Below are positions 58,832 through 64,000 of a stretch of 64,000 bases of DNA, piece by piece. The stretch is from Haematococcus lacustris (taxonomy: Eukaryota; Chlorophyta; Chlorophyceae; Chlamydomonadales; Haematococcaceae). The stretch lies in contig JASKMD010000003.1 of assembly GCA_030144725.1 (NCBI GenBank), forward strand, positions 186,001 through 250,000, read 5' to 3'. Positions within the stretch are counted from its first letter, which is position 1; each line of letters begins with the position of its first letter. The position numbers and the translations under genes are program-made. The notes under the pieces are model-generated. The model had not been told where the DNA came from and made no database searches. It saw nothing but the letters and a program-made list of their open reading frames with translations.

Positions 58832-61800
58832 TCACACCTGCTGCTCCCCGATAACCCCCTGCCCCTTCCCCTCCTCCACCTGCTGCTCCCCCCCACCTGA
58901 GTCTTGGTACTCCTCCTCCTCTTCCTCCTCCTCGCTTTCATCCACGCGCCGGCGCTTACCCCGGTCAGGCAGCCCAGGGCCAGGGGGCGCGCCTCCCCGC
59001 TTGCCTGCCTGCAGCCGCCTGGACCCCTCAGCCTGCATCCCCCGCACACACACACCATGCGCCCCATGTAAAACAGCAACTGATGCAGGCTGGCCTAATG
59101 CAAGCCTGGCTGGCGGTTGGTGGTTAAGGGTGGACCATAACTAGGCCTGGGTGGTGGTTGGTGGTTAGGGGTGCACCATAACTAGGCCTGGCTGGCTACT
59201 TCTCGGTAAGCATGCACCAGAACCAACATGTGGCACAGAGAGATTGAATCTGTTATTGCCTGACAGCAGCACTGTCAGCAGCTGTAGCAACATCACACGG
59301 CAGGAACTCCTTCCGATGGATCCCAGATAATAATACTGAGACAGATACGGATGATCTATCATACTGCTGCTGCTGCCATGAGTGGTGACCATACATGCTG
59401 GTGTTGTCATCAGCACTGAGCAGCCGCTAGCATGAGCATGCGCTTTCACAACAGCCTGGCTACTGAGCAACGCAAAGCAGCAGGGAGCAGCAGCCAGGCA
59501 GAACATGTCCAATCACAAGGTGAGGGCCTCAAAGGAGGTTCAGAAGGAACACCTTGGCAGCGCAGCACCAAGCCAGGCCAGGCCAGGCCCCAGGGGAGCG
59601 CCTCTATGGCCTAGGGGGGCAGGCGGCCCGCCTCTCTCTCCTTGCTTTGCTTGGTTGTAGCCTTAGGAAAGCAACCCTTACAGGCCCAGCCCAGCTCACC
59701 TCCTACCCAAGAGCGCCAGCTCAAGGCATTAGGCGCCAGGGGTGCAATCTGGCTGGGTGGCCATCTATTTCCTTGCCACTGCCTGGTTGTGAGGGAGAGC
59801 GATGCTTGTTGTGCTTGCTCAGCTTGCGTTGCAGTGGTTGCCTGCTTGGTTTGCTTATTTACAAGAAAAGTGATCCTGGTTGTCCACAGCCTGAGGCTGG
59901 TTGTGCGAAGTGCTGCACCGCCCCACCTCTACAGCCTCAGCAGAGCGGCTGCGGGCCTGCGCCATGCGAGCCCGCTGCTCCACACTCAGCCCGTCATCGT
60001 AGTCATAGCCCCGGCCCTCGTCCTCGTAATCCTGGGGCCCCCAGGCAGCCAGCAGGACAGCATGGCAGCGTGACGCTATGAGGTGCAGGCACAGCAGCTG
60101 GAGGAGGTGAGGATGTACAGGTGTCAGCAGGGCTCACTCTACTGCCACACTGTCACACTGTGGGTCACAGACGAGGTATGATCTCTCTCCTGCCCTCCCT
60201 TCCCCGCCCTCCCCTGCCCTGCCTTCCCATGCCCTCCCTCGCCCCTCCCTGCCCTCCCCTCACCTGCCCTCACCTGCCCTCACCTCCCTGTTTTCCCTTC
60301 ACCACTGCTAACCACCCCCCGCTGACCACAATGGTGCCGTACGCCACCTATCCCACCCCTGCCCTGCCTGCCTCCCCCCTGACCCCTCCCCCAGGGCCCT
60401 CCTGCCTGTGGTCTCCCAGCACCAGCCTGCCCTGCTGACCTGCTCCTCATCCAGGTAGGAGTCAGTGAGGCGTGAGGCCCCAGGCCTCAGCTGCGCCCCG
60501 CCATAAGCCCGGGACATAACACGGTCTTGCTTGCGGGCGAGGTTCAGCCTAGGGCAGGGCAAGGGGCAGCAGGGGGCAGAGGCGGCTGAGGCAGGGCTGA
60601 GGGCAGAGGTGGCAGGGGCAGGGCCAGGGTCAGGGTCAGGGTCAGGGTCGGGGTCAGGATTGGGTCAGGATTGGAGTCAGGATCAGGGTCAGGGTCAGGA
60701 TTGGAGTCAGGATTGGGGTCAGGGTCAGGGTCAGGGTCGAGGTCAGGGTCAGGGTCGAGGTCAGGGTTGGGGTCAGGGTCAGGGTTGGGTCAGGGTGTGG
60801 GGCTGGCAGCTGGCAGTGACACTGACTTGGACCTGTTGCGCTCCTCCACCGCGGCTTCAAGCTGCCTGTGAGCACGCTCAGGGTTCTGCAGGCCACCATG
60901 ACGAGCCACCTGCCAGCACGACATAACAGCAGCAGCAGTCACAAGAGCAGTGTCAGCAGCATCAGCACCAACAACAGCTTCAGGAGGGGTAGCGAGAAGT
61001 AGGGAGGGGTAACACTGGCAAGCGCAGCGGTCGTGACAGTGGAAATAAGTCAAAAGTGGGAACAGCAGGGGCATCGGCAGGAGGGGTGATGAGTTAGGAG
61101 TGGTGGGCTAGATGTGGTGGGAGGGGAGGACGAGGGAGCAGTGGTGGGCATGAGCACAGGGGTCTGAGCAGTGGGTCTGGCCTCCAGGGGGTGTCTTGAA
61201 CAGGGGCACTGCACATAACGTGACGGAGGGTGGATGTGGTGGAGCAGGCCACAGCGGTGACAGCGACCCGCTGCCAGAGGCCTCACAGGGCACCCTGATG
61301 GCTGGCAGGTAGAGGGCACTGCCACTGCTGCTGCTGCTGTTCATGCTGCTGAGGCTGCTGCTGCTGCTGCTGGAAGCACATGCAGGGGGTGAAGGGTGTG
61401 CCGTGCCTGGCCCTCTCTGACCCTTCCCAACCTCCTGCGTGCCCTACCTGCAGTCCCCTGGGCAGCTGCAGCCTTGAGGCCCTTGAGGCCCTCCACTCAC
61501 ACTCCTGGACTCCCCCTACCCCTCCCCTCCTCAATTGCCACCCAAGCTACTCAGGTGCAGTACTGTGTACATTGCGGCCACCCACCGTCCTCCCCTCCTC
61601 CTCCAAGCCCATAGACCGCCTTTCCCCCTCATGATCCTGCACTGCCTGCCCCTGCCCAATGTGCCTTTGACACTCATTCCTGCCAGCAGCCCTATCTCCA
61701 CATCCAACACTGTTCTGTGCCTGCTGTTCCAGCTATGGCTGCCGCCGCAACCGCCACAGCCGCTGCAGCCGCCGCCGCTGCTTCCAACGCTGCTGCTCCC

Positions 61801-63318
61801 GCTGCTGCTTCCTCTATGGCTGCTGCCAGGTCTGGCACACGCTGCTGCTCCTGCCTTGGCTCAATCTCAGCAGCAAAGAAGTGAAGGCCAGAGGGCAGCC
61901 CCATAGCCAGCCTGCTGCACCGGTGCCCCTGCACTCCTCAGCTGGCACCCCTGACTGCCTGCACTCAGCTCAGCTGCCACCTGCCCCTGTGTGCCCTGCC
62001 CCTACACCTACCCCTGGCAGTGGCGCTGCCCCCACCCCTGCCCCAGCCCCTGGCATTGCCCCGGGCCCTGACCCTGTCCCTGACCCTACAACTGCCCCAG
62101 CCCCTGGCTCTACCCCTGCCCCTATCATGGGCGGAGCAAGCGTTGAACCTGCCCCCGGTCCAGCCCCAGCCCCTGCTCTTCATCCCTCACCTTTTGCGCC
62201 TTGTCAGTGCGCTTGCCCACATACTCCTGCACCTTCTTGTGTATGCCGCTGTCCACAGACATGGGCCGCATGTTGAGCTGCCGGGTCAGGGGGGCCTGGC
62301 CCTACAGGGGGAGGGGCACCAGGGCGCAGGGTGGGGCTCAGCCCGGGGCCTGGCCCTGCGGGGGTGGGCGAGCCACTGGTGAGCAGGGGCCAAGGGGCAG
62401 ATAGGCAGGGCAAGAGGTAGGAGGGTAGCAGGCAGGTAGGTCGGCAGGCCGGCAGGCAGGGTAGGAGGGTTGCAAGCAGGTAGGTAGGCAGGCAGGGCAG
62501 CAAGCACCTACCTAGCAGGTTGTGTAAACAAGGTGGATGACTCCAACTCCAGGGTGGTGCACAGCCCTTATCTGCCTTCCTTCCACTGCATGCAAGCGCT
62601 GTGTCTGATCCTAGCTTGTGGCTAGTCATGACACCCTCTGTCTCGCAGCTGTGCATGTGTACATCCCTCTGATGGCTGAGTATGTGCGCTTGGACGCTAG
62701 GTCCTCACCTCCTCTCCCACTTGCACCTTGATGACTTGCCTGGATGACGCCAGTCAGGGAAAACAGATACTGGTTTGTGTCTGTAATGTCCCTCTCAGGC
62801 AGGTCCAGCACCTCGTCTCCCAGCAGCAGCTGCATGCTGCCATCCTCCCATCGCACAAACCGGGCATTGCTCTCGCGGACCTGACGCCCATCAGGCAGCT
62901 GCCGTATGCGCCATCGTATCACAGCTTCAACAGGCCGAGGCACGCGGTGCCTGCCAGAGGCGTCCAGGCAGGTGTCCTCCTCGTAGAAGGTTGCGGGGTC
63001 AAACGGCCGAGGTTGCATTGCAACAACGTTGGTAGTGCGCAGCAGGCAGATGGTTGAGGCATCCGGGATGGGTATGAGCGGGGCGTCGAGCTCCATGGGC
63101 GGAGCAAGCTGCCTGCGCCGCTTCCCATCGTCGTCAGAGCCTGAATTAGAATCGGGGTTTTGCTGCTGATGTTCTCCGTCGCCTGGCCCCAGGTCATCCT
63201 CCAGCTCTGCATCCGCTGGCGCTTCTGTTGTAGCTGCATCAGGGTCCTCCAGAGCTTGCTGCTCGTCACGTTGCGGCTCATCCTCTTCATCGCTTCCAAA
63301 AAGCTCAGCAAAGACCAT
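58832..63318 (-). CDS. LEO1: RNA polymerase-associated protein LEO1 (Paf1 complex)
   Basis: Subunit of the nuclear Paf1 complex, which travels with RNA polymerase II and promotes elongation and histone modification. Six exons join in frame to 393 residues: 63318-62740, 62301-62191, 60909-60833, 60548-60440, 60031-59927, 59032-58832. The N-terminus is acidic (FGSDEEDEP onward), as in the family. The Leo1 core follows: RPFDPATFYEED, VIRWRI, ESNARFVRWEDGSMQLLLGD, EVLDLPERD, then LNMRPMSVDSG and HKKVQEYVGKRTDKAQK. The C-terminus has PERAHRQLEAAVEER, an acidic DYEDEGRGYDYDD segment and the basic-acidic tail GKRRRVDESEEEEEEEEY. Intron 1 uses a GC donor (gcaagt) and ends tgtag. All phases agree. It is shorter than animal LEO1 mainly in the N-terminal acidic region. 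Confidence 0.95.
60627..60800. repeat. (GGGTCA)n hexanucleotide array in LEO1 intron
   Basis: Units gggtca with variants ggattggagtca and gggtcgaggtca. It lies between LEO1 exons 60909-60833 and 60548-60440. On the coding strand it is (TGACCC)n. Confidence 0.9.
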
Positions 63319-64000
63319 GCCGCTCTACGAAGGCCCACCTTACTGATTGACTGACCCCTAGCTCATCCCCCCGCCTGAACCTGAAAGTGTTTGAGTCCCT
63401 CAGGTTTTTGGGCCCGCCAAAATGTTTGACTCGCACGCACCCGCTCCCAGCATCGCAGCACCAATGCAGACTTTGACGGAGGGATTTGTGCACTTGAATT
63501 GCCGCGGCACACAAATGTCGCCGAAAACCGAAAACCTGCCAAACTGGGGCATGCTGCGAGGCTATGAGCTGACAGCGAAATGGTTCCCAGGTGCTGTCCC
63601 TTGTACCCGCTGTTTCCAGGTCTCCGCCCGGCTCCCCAGGCACAGGAGATCGGAGATTGGGCCCTCGGCCCACTGTGGGTCTGAGGGTGCTCCGCACCCA
63701 GAACGCTCAAGGCGCGTTTCCCGGCATTTGCGGTCATTCCCCGCTGCGGGCTGCGCGCGCTGTTCCTTGGGCCGTGTTCCTTGAGCAGAGCCGTGTTCCC
63801 TAGCTAGCTCCACATGGAAGAAGCTTCCCACGCCGTGCAGCCTTCCGCGGTGGTCGAGGTAAGGTGTAGCGTGTTGCAGTGGCGCGCTGTGCTGTCCTTG
63901 GTCTGTGGCTGCTCGCCAACCAAACTGTCCTGCGAGCCAAGCGCCCCCCATCCCGCCCATCGCGACGGGCTGGGCACGCGGGCTGCGGCTCCTCACTTCC
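63319..64000. promoter_or_regulatory. LEO1 upstream region
   Basis: The sequence immediately upstream of the LEO1 start codon should contain its promoter and 5' untranslated region. Overlapping open frames on both strands (63363-63996) lack recognisable domains. No promoter element can be pinpointed. Confidence 0.35.

Overview
This is a nuclear window from a GC-rich, intron-dense green alga. The chlorophycean signs are a giant octotricopeptide-repeat (OPR) protein gene, a proline-rich cell-wall-type glycoprotein with a membrane anchor, long CTG/CCCTG-type low-complexity tracts inside exons, and GTGAGT...CAG introns. A chlamydomonadalean such as Haematococcus would fit, but the species is an inference. 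No organellar, bacterial or rRNA sequence is seen.

Layout. 1-2125: GC-rich flank plus an internally deleted hAT-like transposon that ends about 150 bp before the next gene. 2276-7847 (+): a U2AF-large-subunit-like splicing factor in ten exons, whose last intron is mostly a 0.7 kb CCTGA-type tandem repeat. 9296-34105 (-): a very large OPR gene (at least 17 exon blocks) packed with tandem repeats, with a 284 bp hAT-type MITE in one intron. 34692-38501 (+): complete cytosolic ribosomal protein L4 in seven exons, head to head with the OPR gene. 39027-39834: fragment of the hAT-like family. About 40038-43918 (+): NAA40/NatD N-terminal acetyltransferase, 5' end unresolved. 43999-45766: a hAT element with perfect 8-bp target duplication just past the NAA40 stop. 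46487-48780: another family fragment followed by a 1.37 kb 14-bp minisatellite. 50000-52150 (+): a hydroxyproline-rich-type surface protein with a duplicated extracellular domain. 52479-56803: a 4.3 kb hAT-like element with its transposase on the minus strand. 57091-57542: a 452 bp hAT MITE. 58832-63318 (-): LEO1, a Paf1-complex subunit, complete in six exons.

The cellular genes are unrelated housekeeping functions (pre-mRNA splicing, organelle RNA metabolism, translation, histone acetylation, transcription elongation, cell surface) and do not form a pathway. Two things unify the window. First, a hAT-like transposon family is seen as a near-complete copy, an internally deleted copy and two fragments, next to three other hAT-type insertions with exact 8-bp duplications. 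Second, many introns are largely built of simple tandem repeats that run up to, or close to, the 3' splice site.
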